Below, in pieces: positions 31,001 to 39,217 of a DNA stretch of 47,603 nucleotides; the first letter of the stretch is position 1; each line of letters starts with the position of its first letter. The DNA comes from a virus: positions 1 to 47,603 of IMG/VR virus record IMGVR_UViG_3300048836_000600; one strand, written 5' to 3'. The notes under the pieces are model-generated. The model saw nothing but the letters and a program-made list of their open reading frames with translations. It was not told the DNA's origin and ran no database searches. The translations under genes were made by a program, and so were the position numbers.

Positions 31001-32149
31001 CGGCGTTCCCTCGGTCATTGAGAGCCCGTACTTGAAGATGTCGCTGTTAATGCGCACGCCTGCGGGGATGGTCAGCCGGGTGTAGCCGGAAACAGGTGAC
31101 GCTGCAGGGGCGTTAAGTGTCACGGGGCCGCCGGCATACGCCGCGTTGAAGTGGTTCGACGCGAACAGGTTGCCCGTATCCGCATCAAGCGTCGGCACAC
31201 CATTTACGTTGGTAGCTCCACCATCAGTGGTGGTGTCCCACGCCGTGTCACGGACGTTGAGCCATGGGTCTGTCGTCGGATTCAGGGAGGCGAGCTGGTA
31301 CTCGACGCGGAAATTGACGTACAGCGGCCTGCGATCGCCACGGCTGTTCGTCCACGAGAATCCCTGGCCGAACACAAGATCGATGGACAGGTGCGTAGCG
31401 TCTGCTTCCGATGTCGCTGTGTGCGAAGGATTCAACGTCCCCTCAATAGCCGCTACGACATCGTCAAGGTCTATGCCAATAGCCTCTTCCTGGATGTCCG
31501 ACCATGGCGGCGGGTCCGGGTAATGCTCCCCGTAGGTAACGCCCTCGAAGTCCTGTAGCCCCGTCTCACCGATCTTGACGTCCTCGATCGTGCACTGGCC
31601 AGTGGTCACGAAGAACAGCATGTTGAGGTACTGGTCTTGGCCAACCAGCTCGGTGTACGGCGCAGCGCAGACAGACGGAAAAAAGGTCCGCTTGCCGTAG
31701 AGAACAGGCAAAGGGCCGTACGGATTGAACTGGTTCCGGCTGCCAGTCAGGGTGTTCAACTTCTTCGGCGGACCCGTGCTGTCCGTCTTCGGGATGTCAA
31801 GGTTGGCGACCATGACAAGGGCCGCCGCGACGGCGACGTAGGGGAGAAGGATCATGGTGTACAGGATTGCCACTGCCACGTAGCCCGTTGCACCGAGGGC
31901 CGCGATTATGGGATACGCCGCCGCCTGCCCCGCCGGCCGGCCTACAATGGTGATCAGCTTAGCGCCAGCCGGGACCACGAAGTCAACGGGGTTGTCGATG
32001 TGCTCGCCGTCTACCGCAACGGCATACACGCCGCCTTTGGACAGGATCTCCGACAGGGCAAAGCCTGCGGGAACCTCGCACTCGAGAGTGTCGCGAACGA
32101 GCGGGTTAGGCCGCGCTACGATTCGGCAGGTAGTAACCAAGGATTCCAT
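25040..32149 (-). CDS. Tail tip / host specificity protein J-like
   Basis: The very large protein (about 2369 residues from ATG 32149; a TTG at 32170 would add seven) begins with a conserved-looking J region (YGPLPVLYGKRTFFPSVCAA). A long hydrophobic stretch lies at about 80-125. The middle has fibronectin-like domains. Three repeats of about 95 residues beginning xxLYQR start near residues 1231, 1324 and 1420. The C-terminal part (including GGSNLVQDPSFEF and jelly-roll-like sequence) is likely the receptor-binding end. It forms the central tip of the siphovirus tail and binds the host. Confidence 0.9.
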   Translation of the reverse strand: MESLVTTCRIVARPNPLVRDTLECEVPAGFALSEILSKGGVYAVAVDGEHIDNPVDFVVPAGAKLITIVGRPAGQAAAYPIIAALGATGYVAVAILYTMILLPYVAVAAALVMVANLDIPKTDSTGPPKKLNTLTGSRNQFNPYGPLPVLYGKRTFFPSVCAAPYTELVGQDQYLNMLFFVTTGQCTIEDVKIGETGLQDFEGVTYGEHYPDPPPWSDIQEEAIGIDLDDVVAAIEGTLNPSHTATSEADATHLSIDLVFGQGFSWTNSRGDRRPLYVNFRVEYQLASLNPTTDPWLNVRDTAWDTTTDGGATNVNGVPTLDADTGNLFASNHFNAAYAGGPVTLNAPAASPVSGYTRLTIPAGVRINSDIFKYGLSMTEGTPYMVGGLIPITTTNGVCYDFDILTANWNPPVPSYPRQVSICVNDRDTSFLVTEHTKNPFRVGLKWPTPAAGQYRVKVTRSSFGEAGHPWTLGHSLASTIEQRPYFHEYSQSITFNLLRTYTPSQAVALSSTNGGAATYISLRIKATDQINGTLDNLQITATRHLYAWDANTNAPTGSLVATRSPAWAMLDMLTNPAVNHRAIYDTDTPTRLQMYADQIDVDSFVNFHNGAITTETFAYDEVVDYAASVFDCLKRAAGTAWGGITVSDGKFSVVVEQSGTLKQMFTQKNYWDFKAQKTFIDMPHAIKIEFDSEEKGNEQDQVIAYDDGYTDTGTAPSATGYTLSGTHSAAATTLNVTGGTGSFVVNGNITIGADATLYRVASIISSTQITIVTPGLVTAASSGAAIVALPVKAASRFETIRLPGVTVANNAWKHGRRLLATTRLRPETYSFKVGVEHLLVQRGDSVTMQADAGLIGIIAGRIVSKVSNGFGGNVVTLDEPVLTEVGASYMLRVRRSDAVNISTGIATPSAYGDYVTAWTVPEATSATWQVGDLAAVGLTGLITRNLKVIGVTPEDMLTATITAVDDNPAVYTAHKQDIPAYDPGITQPANPNMRTPAAPDIISVAANPNMADIIVGGGRQYYVGIHYNRGSTYDAFTQMSALLRYRDHTVAGTPGSWQQLRAENASGSFSLAVTPGLTYEFQVRLVPKNLAPMSPWSGVVAYTATTGAIPLDPVNGLTVTGIPGGFDAVIDVSTIETTSLASFEFRYGVSSTHANAANQTFFVAPTPDLTGVNTIRTTLPTTATQTLHYFWVRWKDTYGNTSPWLPDVGVSTLTATDLEEGGATGPAGYSNATVILYQRTGSSVAPADPTTTLTYNFSTTALTGAGFNGWSQTMPTTGGGFRWQISKNVSSQNATIAIEPADWSDAALIAQDGTAGTGQNTATAYLYQRAATAPSPVSTTLGGVPIEYTFSDGSMANVPPPWLTAIPDTGHANLWVTHAVAISSAATDTIPDAQWSTPALLGTAGGTGATGATGYNSALIYLYQRSASGITAPGLPTGTFTYTYSNRNLTGGTLNGWTQSIPASGNPYLWVTVANAYSNITADTIAANEWTAATVMSVDGVDGAQGPPGAAGGLLATVIRGVLNVGSSRVGSLYVCGFSGGVAGAYPWSVNFNGTTIASAPGTLHGYSEQLKGGYIIADLSGVGSPFSANGSGTYGGTANYRIALARRKRSFSEVWEYDTASGWTSFTLTSSMAIIGEYAYSKTSSPVDTIISATSLGGSVMSPLIANYSDIGLIRPGDMALAVSSGRAINSDPTFTLPTIGNAGDLTNAWTHWNPSYNYATIVSDSSSPSGTNVLKTNSSWYAEVMNSALIPVDITKSYSVSCWIKDNGVGAGGDSYLLVAFFDANGTHIVANSPIDPPYSVSSTWPGGQGGYHYLKAGRPLTTAWTKWEGTFGPKGVGQYPTLTAPKYMRIGVLLCYGAASGMEQRVADLRLEELVTGVLIEDGAVTALKVAADAISADSIQANAITADKILAGSITAEKMQVGGSNLVQDPSFEFSEAPWVSSWTATVSSGAYPVITTGSYYGDKCVQILGKGAGQYTSVESARFPVRQGGSLLASFRLTRENAAISAFQIDAWVSFYRLTGASVVPVGSVDMASLTAINYLAWEQRSFSGLVPSDASHATVNFAVTGGSGGVFYFDDFRVIDMTDSALIVNGAVTADKLEATLVVGNTITTKPDTSERVVLSGGNDFPLWIGSGTKGTVSGTPGSGAKVYYDAATNTFVVSGTVEGSVIKTSVIEPAVGGSVLMIQTSESPRLMAPIFCAVLDEYQYDSPGTTAKSTTYEAVPSASPIVTLYHPTRSTAGADAKRLQEPAQHFYFDFEMEIENLSATNTATMDYRAMYAIDADASYTAIGGTTNTVTIRAGRSRIIQIRLLCKVDRVGWTSSVKLNVEFRKNSASAADLQLIRWKSTVYIPNANYFTAGASNLS

Positions 32150-32498
32150 TGCGTACCTTGCTTGTTCCAAGACGAACGACCACAGCGCCGTTGTCCTTTG
32201 TCATGTGAAGCATTTCTCGACCGTTGACGCATACGCCAACGTGCGGGCGAGTTCCCTTGAAGTGCCACAGCACCAGCGCCCCCTCTACTGGGCCGTCGAC
32301 CTTCACGAATTCGTGGGCATGGTGCGTGACGAGCGATTGGCACTGGTCCTCGTCATCGTAGTCGTAGCCGGAGCGACTTAGCACAATGCCAAACTGCTCC
32401 TTGAACACAAACCGGATAAGCCCCCAGCAATCAAAGCTGTCAGGCCCATCGCCCTGCGGCGAGAATGGCGCACCGATGTACTTGTCCGACCAGGCCAT
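32106..32498 (-). CDS. NlpC/P60-type tail assembly protein (K-like)
   Basis: The 130-residue protein has DSFDCWGLIRFVF with likely nucleophile C24, RPHVGVCV with H86, and MLHM. This is the NlpC/P60 domain of lambda gpK-type tail proteins that cut cell wall during DNA entry. It overlaps the 5' end of the J gene by 44 bases and lacks the JAB (Mov34) domain of full lambda K. Confidence 0.85.
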   Translation of the reverse strand: MAWSDKYIGAPFSPQGDGPDSFDCWGLIRFVFKEQFGIVLSRSGYDYDDEDQCQSLVTHHAHEFVKVDGPVEGALVLWHFKGTRPHVGVCVNGREMLHMTKDNGAVVVRLGTSKVRNGILGYYLPNRSAA

Positions 32499-32502
32499 GG
32501 CA

Positions 32503-32979
32503 CTACTTGAACATGCTCGGGAAATACTGTGGAGACTGGGTCAGATGCGGCAGCGGCTCACCTGAATACGAGTCGAAGCTCAGGGAGAGCTGAATGGTCT
32601 CAGCGGTGTACGGAGCGCCAACCGCCTTCAGCATGACAGGGCCAAGCGCCAAGTCGTTCGGGGCAGACGCCAGCACGACGCTCAGCTTCACGGTCGGGCC
32701 GCCAGTAATCGAACGGATCATTTCTATCAGCCGACGATCCACATTCGGGAGCACCAGCTTGACCTGCGGCTCCTGATCCGACTCGTCATTCGGCAGCGTG
32801 AAGGTGAACGGGAACGACGTGTACGTGTTGCCGTTGCTGATGGTGTCCTGCGAGTCGTCACACAGATAGATCGGCTGGGCTAGATCCTCGTGGTTGATCT
32901 CTACCAGGCTGATGAAGACCTCGTTGGTTGTCTGAGCGAGCGCTGCTTGCATGGCTGGTATTGGAAGTGTTCTGGCCAC
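32503..32979 (-). CDS. Tail protein, DUF1833 type (L-like)
   Basis: The 158-residue product starts at GTG 32979 behind GGAGGGGGATAAGCC. The sequence (NEVFISLVEINHEDLAQPIY, YTSFPFTFTLP) fits the DUF1833 family, which takes the place of lambda gpL in many tail-tip gene sets. It lies between M-like and K-like genes as expected. Function is as a tail-tip structural component. Confidence 0.8.
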   Translation of the reverse strand: MARTLPIPAMQAALAQTTNEVFISLVEINHEDLAQPIYLCDDSQDTISNGNTYTSFPFTFTLPNDESDQEPQVKLVLPNVDRRLIEMIRSITGGPTVKLSVVLASAPNDLALGPVMLKAVGAPYTAETIQLSLSFDSYSGEPLPHLTQSPQYFPSMFK

Positions 32980-32982
32980 GGC

Positions 32983-33342
32983 TTATCCCCCTCCGAACTC
33001 TGTGGTGTATTCTAGCAGGTCCAGGGAGACCTTGTAGTACAGCCCGCTCAGCATAGTGAACTTTGGCGGCTCCTTGAAATTGTAGAACCGGGCCTGCCCA
33101 CGGACATCCGTCCAGCTCCATCGCTCGGCACAGTAGAGCTTGTAGAAATCGTCGAGTGTGGTCCGCTGAGCAGCTGTCAGGGTCATAGAGCCCTTGACCT
33201 CTCGAGGGACCGCCGAGAAGCGCTTGCGCACAATTCGCGAGCCGCCCTCCGGTTTTGTCTCGATAGTGTTGTCCTGCCAAACCTCAGAGTACCCGCTGAC
33301 ATCGAAGCGGGTGGGCAGTGTCACGGGCCATGGCGTCGCCAT
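32983..33342 (-). CDS. Minor tail protein M-like
   Basis: The 119-residue protein has the strand-rich sequence of gpM-like tail-tip proteins (KGSMTLTAAQRTTLDDFYK, then FKEPPKFTML). Its position directly after tape measure and before L/K/J-like genes supports this. The start ATG overlaps the tape-measure TGA by one base. Confidence 0.75.
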   Translation of the reverse strand: MATPWPVTLPTRFDVSGYSEVWQDNTIETKPEGGSRIVRKRFSAVPREVKGSMTLTAAQRTTLDDFYKLYCAERWSWTDVRGQARFYNFKEPPKFTMLSGLYYKVSLDLLEYTTEFGGG

Positions 33343-36300
33343 CAGCTACGCCCTCCGACACGCCGGCTGAGTCCGTAGCGGGCCGTGAGGGTCTGCCCGA
33401 CACGCCCGTTCTTCGCGATGTCTTCGGCCACCGCGTTGAGCGCGATGCTGATGAACTTCTGGCCGTCCACTTCCTCTTCCTTCACGTCTACCCCTGCCTC
33501 TACCCCGAGGTTGTTGATGACCTTCACGCTGATCTGCCCGCCAGACGCCCCACGGCGAGCGTTGAGCCCCTTGGGGACGAACAGCTCGGCGCCCGCCTCT
33601 CCCGTGAGGACGGGCTGCCCTGACGTCACGGTGCCCCCCGTCTGCGCCCGCTTGAGCGTACTCATCTTCTGGAAGTCGAGGATGTCCGCCCCTTGGCCGA
33701 GCACCTTCATGGTGTCGACATGCGACAGAATGCGCCCACTGACCTTCGGGACGAACAGCTCGCGGCCACCTTCGCCGACAAGGTGCGGCCGGCCGGCCTG
33801 AACTTCGCCGCCGGACTGCTTACCTGGGACAGACCCCGCGGCACCAATGGCCTGGCTCGCGGCCATCGTGGCCTGCAACAGGCCTATTCCCGCAGGCACA
33901 GCCGCTCCCATAGTTGCGACAGCCGTCAGCTGAGCGGCGGGCAGCATAGCTGCGGCTATTGCCTCTGCAGCCGCCACCGTTGCTGCCGTGACAAGCTGTA
34001 TGGCCGCCAAGTTAGCCACAGAGACTGTAGCGAGTGACGCCATCTCCGCCTTCGTACGCGCTTCGATCGCCGCGACATCGTCGTTGCCATTGGGTTTCTT
34101 TCCAAACAGCGCTGACGTAGCTGCCGCGATGCTCGCCTTCACGATGGAACTGATGATCTCGCGGAGGATTGTCCGCGCCAGTTCTCGCGCAGCGTCGCGG
34201 GCCGACGTGAGGTCTAGTACCACGTTCGTGATGGCGTCCCCGAGCTGGTTACGGGCCGTCTCCGCAGCTTCCGCGAACGCGGTGCCCATGCTCACGAGTA
34301 ACGGGACACCTGTGTCCCAGCGATCGATGAGTTCGCCCCACACATCGCGAAGCTGCGTCGCCGAGTTCAGCATGCGCTCTGTATGGGCCGCCATATCCGC
34401 CATATCCTTAGCGTTCACGATGGCTTGAGAGATAGCCTCTTCGGCCCCCAAGCTCGGGTTGGCCTCTTGCATCCGTTTGGCCTCCCCGGCTACCTCTCTG
34501 GCATCCAGCTTGGTACGGTCAAAGTTTGAGTTCTTCGCCACGGCCCGCACCAGCCGCTCTTGGTCAAGGTCCACGATCTTCGACTTGAGTTCCAGCTGCC
34601 GCGACAAAGTGTCCGCGACCTGCTTCTCGAGTCTCGCCAGTTCCTGCACAGAGGACTCCAGCTTCGACGAAGCTGTTCCGGCAATCGTCAGCAATTCGGC
34701 GATGCGACCGGAGTCCTGATCAGCCGGAATGACCGAGGCGATGTACGTCTCTTTCGACTGCTGCTCCATGCCCTTTCGACTGTTGTTGACCTCGGCGACC
34801 AAGGAGAGAATCTGCGCCCGCTTGGTCTCGAGTTCGATCTGGGCACGGACCTCGGCGGTGATCTCTTTCTCTTTCTCGAGTGTCTGCTCGGACTGCTTCA
34901 ACGACAGCATACGCAGGTTGACCAGCTTGGCGACAGCGCCGATGTCCTCTGTCGAAGACGTGCGGGTGCCCTCCAATCTGAGCATCAGACTGGTCTCGTT
35001 GGCGGCGTCGCGCCGGTTCTCCTCTTCCTCGCGAAGCGACTTCATGGCCCTCAAACGGGTCTTGAGGATAGTCTCCTCCGCCTGTGCGTTCTTCAGCAGA
35101 TCCAGCTGGGCCTGAACCATCGGGTCTTGCAGTGAAGCGCCACGAGTCAGGTAACCTGCCATGATGTTCGCGAGCTCTTCGGCGTGCTCTACAGACGCAG
35201 CCTGCCCGGTGTTGAAGAGCTCAACGGCCTGCTCGGACGCGAAGATCCGCATGGTGATCTTTTCGTGGTAATCCGCGAGTTCCTTGGCCGCTGTCAGCGA
35301 CTCGCGGCCGTCGCCCTTCTCGTCCTTTAGCTTGTTCTTCTCGCGCAGCTTGTGCCGGCCGACCGTGGCAAGCTGGATCAGGTTTTTGTCCACTTCATGC
35401 GTAAGGTTTCGCTGGGCGATCACGTACTGGGAAGCGAGCGCCTCGACAGCTGCCCGCTTGGTCGCGGTATCTATTTCGTTTCCGCTGTTAAACGCGTCGA
35501 CGAATTCACGCGATGCCTGGTTATACTTGTCCGTGACTTGCTTGAGGATCTTCTGCGCGTTCTCTCGCTCAATGGCGTTCTTGGCAAGGGCACTAGAGTC
35601 CATCTCCGCGATCTCTTCTCGTGAGTACCCCTGTCCGAGCAGCTTGTCCTTGGTGAACTTTTCCGCCTGGATGTTCTTGATCGTGGCGTCCGTGTCCATC
35701 TTCAACGACTCAAGCCCCGCGAAGCTGGCCAACAGATCTTTCATGGACCCGTCCCACAGCTGGGTCGCCTCGTAAGCGGCCCGCTCAGCCGCTGTCATGG
35801 CCTTGACCTTCTCTGTCGCGCTGCCAAGTTTGCTGTCAGATTCCCCGACTTTGTCGCTGAACTGCGACCATGCCCAGAATGCGGCGCCTGCAGCCAAGGC
35901 CAACAGCCGCAGCCAAGGGTTCAGCTTGGCGAAAAAGGCAGTGGCCACTGCCACAGCGCGGGCTGCGCCAGCCACTCTGCCGAGCGCTGTCGCGACAATC
36001 GTCAATAGTGCGCCAGCCCCGCTGAACAGCTTGATGAAGCCCCACGCGATCAGTGCGGCTGCACCGAGTTTTGCCAGTTGCTCTACCAGCCACACGATCG
36101 TCTTCGCGTTCTCCGCCATGAACGTCATGGCATTTACGATCATCTTTATCAGGTCTGCGAAGGCGTCCTTGGTGGCGGGATCCCTCATGGCGGTGTTCAG
36201 GGCGGTAAGGCTGTCCAGCAGCTGCTGCTGTGCGCCGCTGTTCAGAACATCCTGATACAGGTACGTGAAAGCGTTGCCTACACGGGCGATCGCCGCGGCC

Positions 36301-37940
36301 AGCGTGTTGGCGGCCATCCTCGCGGCTTCCATGTTCTCGAGCTTCATCTGCTCGCCGAAAACCTTCAATGCTTTGCTGGCCGGGACAGCGCCCTTTGAAA
36401 CAAGCTCAACCAACTGTGCAGTAGTGAGGCCGAGACCTTTCGCCATCAGGCGCATTGAGGATGGGAGTGCCTCACTGAGCTGCCCACGAAGTTCTTCCAT
36501 GCTGATGACGCCCTTACCGGCCATCTGCTCGAGGGCCTTGAAGGCCCGTTGCGCATCAACGCTGTCCTTACCCATGGCACGGAGTCCCATGGACACGCTC
36601 TGGAACAGGGAGAGCGCCTCTGCACTGTTCAGCTGACCCATGGCGGCGATGGAGAACTTCGCGTAGCCCTCTGCCAGCGCAACGTAAGAGATGCCCAGTT
36701 CGTCAGCAGTAGCCTTCAACTGCGTGTTGAGGTCTGCAGCAACCTGAGCGCTACCCGTCACCATCAACAGGCTGCGGTTAAGCGCATCCGTCATCTGCGC
36801 CGTTTCAAACATGCCGCGGATCAGCCGGTCGAAGCCGAGGATCGCGATGATCGACATGATGCTGAACAGGCCCGTGCGCATGCGCGTGATGTTGTGCTCG
36901 AAGCGCTTGAAGGCACCGCCAGCGTGGTCCGTTCGGCGGGTCATGTGGTCGAGTGCGGCGGACGTCTGCTGGATGCCAGCCTGGTTCGCGACCCACTGGT
37001 TCAGGCCAGCGCTGCTCATGCCCGCGGCCTTCAGCTTGAGGTAGGCTGTTGCAAGGCGCTCTGCTTCTACGCGGGACTTGGTCAGCCCCATCGTGACGAA
37101 CTTCTGTGCCTGCGCCAGTCGGGCCGCTGTGGCCTGCTGCACGGCTCCGGCGCCAGCAACGAATTCCGCGTTGGACTTCGCCATGGCTGCCGCGGCAGCA
37201 GCTTGAGCTGCAGCAGCAGCCTGGGCGGCAGCGAGCTGGTTGGTGGCAACCGTGGCGGCATTCGTGAGCACGAGGCGCTGCTCGAGTGTCGCGAGCTGCT
37301 CCGGCGAGGCGCCAGCCAGTCGAGCCTTCTCCATGGCGCCGGCCATCTGCAGGGCTTCGCGCTTGTTGGCAGCCATCCCGGTGCTGAGCATTCGCTGGGC
37401 AGTCAGCTGCTGCTGAAGGCCAGATGTAGCCGCCCGGTTGAGAGCCTCGATTTGCGCAAGCCTGCGCTGCGTCCGCGCCATATCCTCTGCGGCCGCACGG
37501 GAGTACAGGCGATCGAGCTGAATCGCGGCCCGCTGCTCGTTCTTGGCGATAGCCGCCTTCTCTCGAGCAGCGTTACGGACACTGGCCAAGTGCTCGGCGT
37601 GCGTGCGCCCGATGCGGGTCATCTCGGCCCGCTGGGACCGCAGTGTCTCGAGTTCCTGATTGAGCGCCCGGTAGGACGAGCTCTTCATCGGCGACGAGAG
37701 GTTTCTGGCCTTGGCCAGCTTCGCCATCGCCAGTTCCGTGCTGCGGATCTTCTTGTCGACCAGCTCCAGGCTGCTGCCGAGACTCATGGCTGCTGCGGCG
37801 GAGCCCTGGAAGCCGGCGGTCATCTCGCCGGCAGCGGTCTTCGCTACCCGCGCAGTGACCTTGAGGTCAGCGTTCGCTTTGTTGAGCGCCCTGTCGAGGC
37901 TCGCGGTATTGACGTCAAAGCCAAGTTCGAACAGATCCAC
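33342..37940 (-). CDS. Tape measure protein
   Basis: The 1532-residue product starts at GTG 37940 (DLFELGFDVNTASLD). The N-terminal half is a long Ala-rich coiled coil. A tape-measure domain (TADELGISYVALAEGYAKFS, GVISMEELRGQLSEALPSSM) lies near 400-500. Hydrophobic segments (about 610-690) probably insert in the host membrane. The C-terminal part is again coiled coil with a Gly-rich end (KQSGGEVQAGRPHLVGEGG). By the usual length rule it sets a tail over 200 nm long; this supports a siphovirus. Confidence 0.93.
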   Translation of the reverse strand: MDLFELGFDVNTASLDRALNKANADLKVTARVAKTAAGEMTAGFQGSAAAAMSLGSSLELVDKKIRSTELAMAKLAKARNLSSPMKSSSYRALNQELETLRSQRAEMTRIGRTHAEHLASVRNAAREKAAIAKNEQRAAIQLDRLYSRAAAEDMARTQRRLAQIEALNRAATSGLQQQLTAQRMLSTGMAANKREALQMAGAMEKARLAGASPEQLATLEQRLVLTNAATVATNQLAAAQAAAAAQAAAAAAMAKSNAEFVAGAGAVQQATAARLAQAQKFVTMGLTKSRVEAERLATAYLKLKAAGMSSAGLNQWVANQAGIQQTSAALDHMTRRTDHAGGAFKRFEHNITRMRTGLFSIMSIIAILGFDRLIRGMFETAQMTDALNRSLLMVTGSAQVAADLNTQLKATADELGISYVALAEGYAKFSIAAMGQLNSAEALSLFQSVSMGLRAMGKDSVDAQRAFKALEQMAGKGVISMEELRGQLSEALPSSMRLMAKGLGLTTAQLVELVSKGAVPASKALKVFGEQMKLENMEAARMAANTLAAAIARVGNAFTYLYQDVLNSGAQQQLLDSLTALNTAMRDPATKDAFADLIKMIVNAMTFMAENAKTIVWLVEQLAKLGAAALIAWGFIKLFSGAGALLTIVATALGRVAGAARAVAVATAFFAKLNPWLRLLALAAGAAFWAWSQFSDKVGESDSKLGSATEKVKAMTAAERAAYEATQLWDGSMKDLLASFAGLESLKMDTDATIKNIQAEKFTKDKLLGQGYSREEIAEMDSSALAKNAIERENAQKILKQVTDKYNQASREFVDAFNSGNEIDTATKRAAVEALASQYVIAQRNLTHEVDKNLIQLATVGRHKLREKNKLKDEKGDGRESLTAAKELADYHEKITMRIFASEQAVELFNTGQAASVEHAEELANIMAGYLTRGASLQDPMVQAQLDLLKNAQAEETILKTRLRAMKSLREEEENRRDAANETSLMLRLEGTRTSSTEDIGAVAKLVNLRMLSLKQSEQTLEKEKEITAEVRAQIELETKRAQILSLVAEVNNSRKGMEQQSKETYIASVIPADQDSGRIAELLTIAGTASSKLESSVQELARLEKQVADTLSRQLELKSKIVDLDQERLVRAVAKNSNFDRTKLDAREVAGEAKRMQEANPSLGAEEAISQAIVNAKDMADMAAHTERMLNSATQLRDVWGELIDRWDTGVPLLVSMGTAFAEAAETARNQLGDAITNVVLDLTSARDAARELARTILREIISSIVKASIAAATSALFGKKPNGNDDVAAIEARTKAEMASLATVSVANLAAIQLVTAATVAAAEAIAAAMLPAAQLTAVATMGAAVPAGIGLLQATMAASQAIGAAGSVPGKQSGGEVQAGRPHLVGEGGRELFVPKVSGRILSHVDTMKVLGQGADILDFQKMSTLKRAQTGGTVTSGQPVLTGEAGAELFVPKGLNARRGASGGQISVKVINNLGVEAGVDVKEEEVDGQKFISIALNAVAEDIAKNGRVGQTLTARYGLSRRVGGRS

Positions 37941-37943
37941 GGC

Positions 37944-38378
37944 CTACCCCTTCCTTGCCTTGGCGACTTCTGATCGAACGATTGACGGCCACGCCCCAAG
38001 GTTGATCGTGATGAACGGCTGGGCGGCCTGCTTCACCGTACCCTCGTGAACAAACTTGGTGTATTCGGCCGCGAAGGACAGGCCCAGGGTATCGCCGAGT
38101 TTGCTCATGCGATTGCTCGTAGCTCGGACCTCCTCCATCTTGAGCTCCCGAGCCTCTGGCTCCCAGTACTTGGGCGGGCGCTTACGCGGCGCCAAACCTT
38201 TCTTGGGGTTGAGCCGCGCCTTGGCGGATGCGACCATGAAGCCCGTGTCAACCGGGGCATCGTCGATGATCCGGTTGCACAACTCTCGGTAGGCGCCGCG
38301 CACAACTTTCAGGCTCTTCGACTGCGACTTGAGCGTCCACGCTTCGATGCCGGGGATGTCGAATTTGAACTTGCTCAT
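37944..38378 (-). CDS. HK97 gp10-like protein in the tail region
   Basis: The 144-residue protein has DDAPVDTGFMVASAKARLNP, and near its end YTKFVHEGTVKQAAQPFI, the features of HK97 gp10-type head-tail or neck proteins. Here it lies between the chaperones and the tape measure rather than among the connectors. The start shares ATGA with the frameshifted chaperone stop. Confidence 0.75.
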   Translation of the reverse strand: MSKFKFDIPGIEAWTLKSQSKSLKVVRGAYRELCNRIIDDAPVDTGFMVASAKARLNPKKGLAPRKRPPKYWEPEARELKMEEVRATSNRMSKLGDTLGLSFAAEYTKFVHEGTVKQAAQPFITINLGAWPSIVRSEVAKARKG

Positions 38379-39186
38379 TCGCCTTCCCCGGTCTTGCCGG
38401 ACATCGTTGTCGTTTTCTTGCGCTTCTCGCGACGCTCGTCAAGGTGCGTGTGGTACACGTCGTCAAGCCGGCAGATAAGGTTAACAGCGAACGGCGGCAG
38501 GCGGATGCCAGTCACAGAGACCCAAGCATGCATCTGTTCGTAGGTGATCGCCTGTGGACCGTCCATGCCTATCTGCCGCCTATTTGATAACTGGTAGTAC
38601 CACTCCAGAACAGGCATCAGATCAGGTGGAGGGGGCGGTATATCCAACTGCGGAAAGTACCGCCCCGTCTGCGCTTGCGCTCTCTCTAGGTGATCACGCA
38701 GCGTTCTTCCTGATTCACCATACGGTGAGTCCAGTTCTACTGCCCGTCGGTAGTAGTCGACAAGGGCTTCGCACGTTTCGTAAAAAAATTGGAACGATCC
38801 GCAATGAAGGACTCGACCTGCTCGGCAACATAGCGGTTGGTGCCGTACAGCTCGAGGGCATTCTCGTAGGTGCACTTGACCTCGACGCCATCCTTGTCGA
38901 TGTTCGTCCAGGAGATCGTGCACAACGCCGAGCGCTCGAGTTCCTCGTCGTACATCTCAGTCGAAGTCGGCGGGGTGTACTTTTTGCCACGCTGAAGATC
39001 CTTCAGCCGGCGGTCCTGCCGAGCGAGCAGGTGCTTCTGGTACTTCTCGCCGTCACGCCCGAGCAGCGTGATCGTCACGGGCTGACCGTTCTTCGGGTCG
39101 ACCATCGGTTCACCGTACTCGTTGACAAGCGTGAGTACGGCCCCCTCTTCTGCCTGCTTGGCAGTGCTGAACTGTGACAGATCCAT
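38375..39186 (-). CDS. Frameshifted tail assembly chaperone (GT-like fusion)
   Basis: A -1 slip on T TTT TTT (38788-38782) joins the first 135 residues of the frame from ATG 39186 to a second frame ending at 38375, giving a fusion of about 270 residues. The second part begins YETCEALVDYYRRAVEL and has a Pro run (DIPPPPPDLMP) and a basic C-terminus. This is the G/GT arrangement found before tape-measure genes in siphoviruses: both products coat the tape measure in assembly. The frameshift is inferred from layout and slip site. Confidence 0.8.
38737..39186 (-). CDS. Tail assembly chaperone, zero-frame product (G-like)
   Basis: The 149-residue product starts at ATG 39186 and ends at 38737 if no frameshift occurs. 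It is charged and mostly alpha/beta, with TALLGR-like strand regions (TITLLGRDGEKYQKHLL). It directly follows the tail tube gene and precedes tape measure, the expected G position. Residues 133-135 (N-F-F) lie on the slip site. Confidence 0.85.
   Translation of the reverse strand: MDLSQFSTAKQAEEGAVLTLVNEYGEPMVDPKNGQPVTITLLGRDGEKYQKHLLARQDRRLKDLQRGKKYTPPTSTEMYDEELERSALCTISWTNIDKDGVEVKCTYENALELYGTNRYVAEQVESFIADRSNFFTKRAKPLSTTTDGQ
38782..38788 (-). promoter_or_regulatory. Slippery heptamer for -1 frameshift
   Basis: The minus strand reads AAT TTT TTT ACG, so seven T's allow a -1 slip (T TTT TTT). The shifted frame then reads TAC GAA ACG and stays open to 38375. Confidence 0.8.
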
Positions 39187-39217
39187 GTTGTTATTCTCCT
39201 ACTGTTTTATGGGTTGA

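Noticed and set aside
36549-37973. A 474-residue open frame on the plus strand
   Set aside because: It is the antisense of the Ala-rich tape-measure gene; GC-rich coiled-coil codons leave the opposite strand open. No ribosome-binding site or family features.
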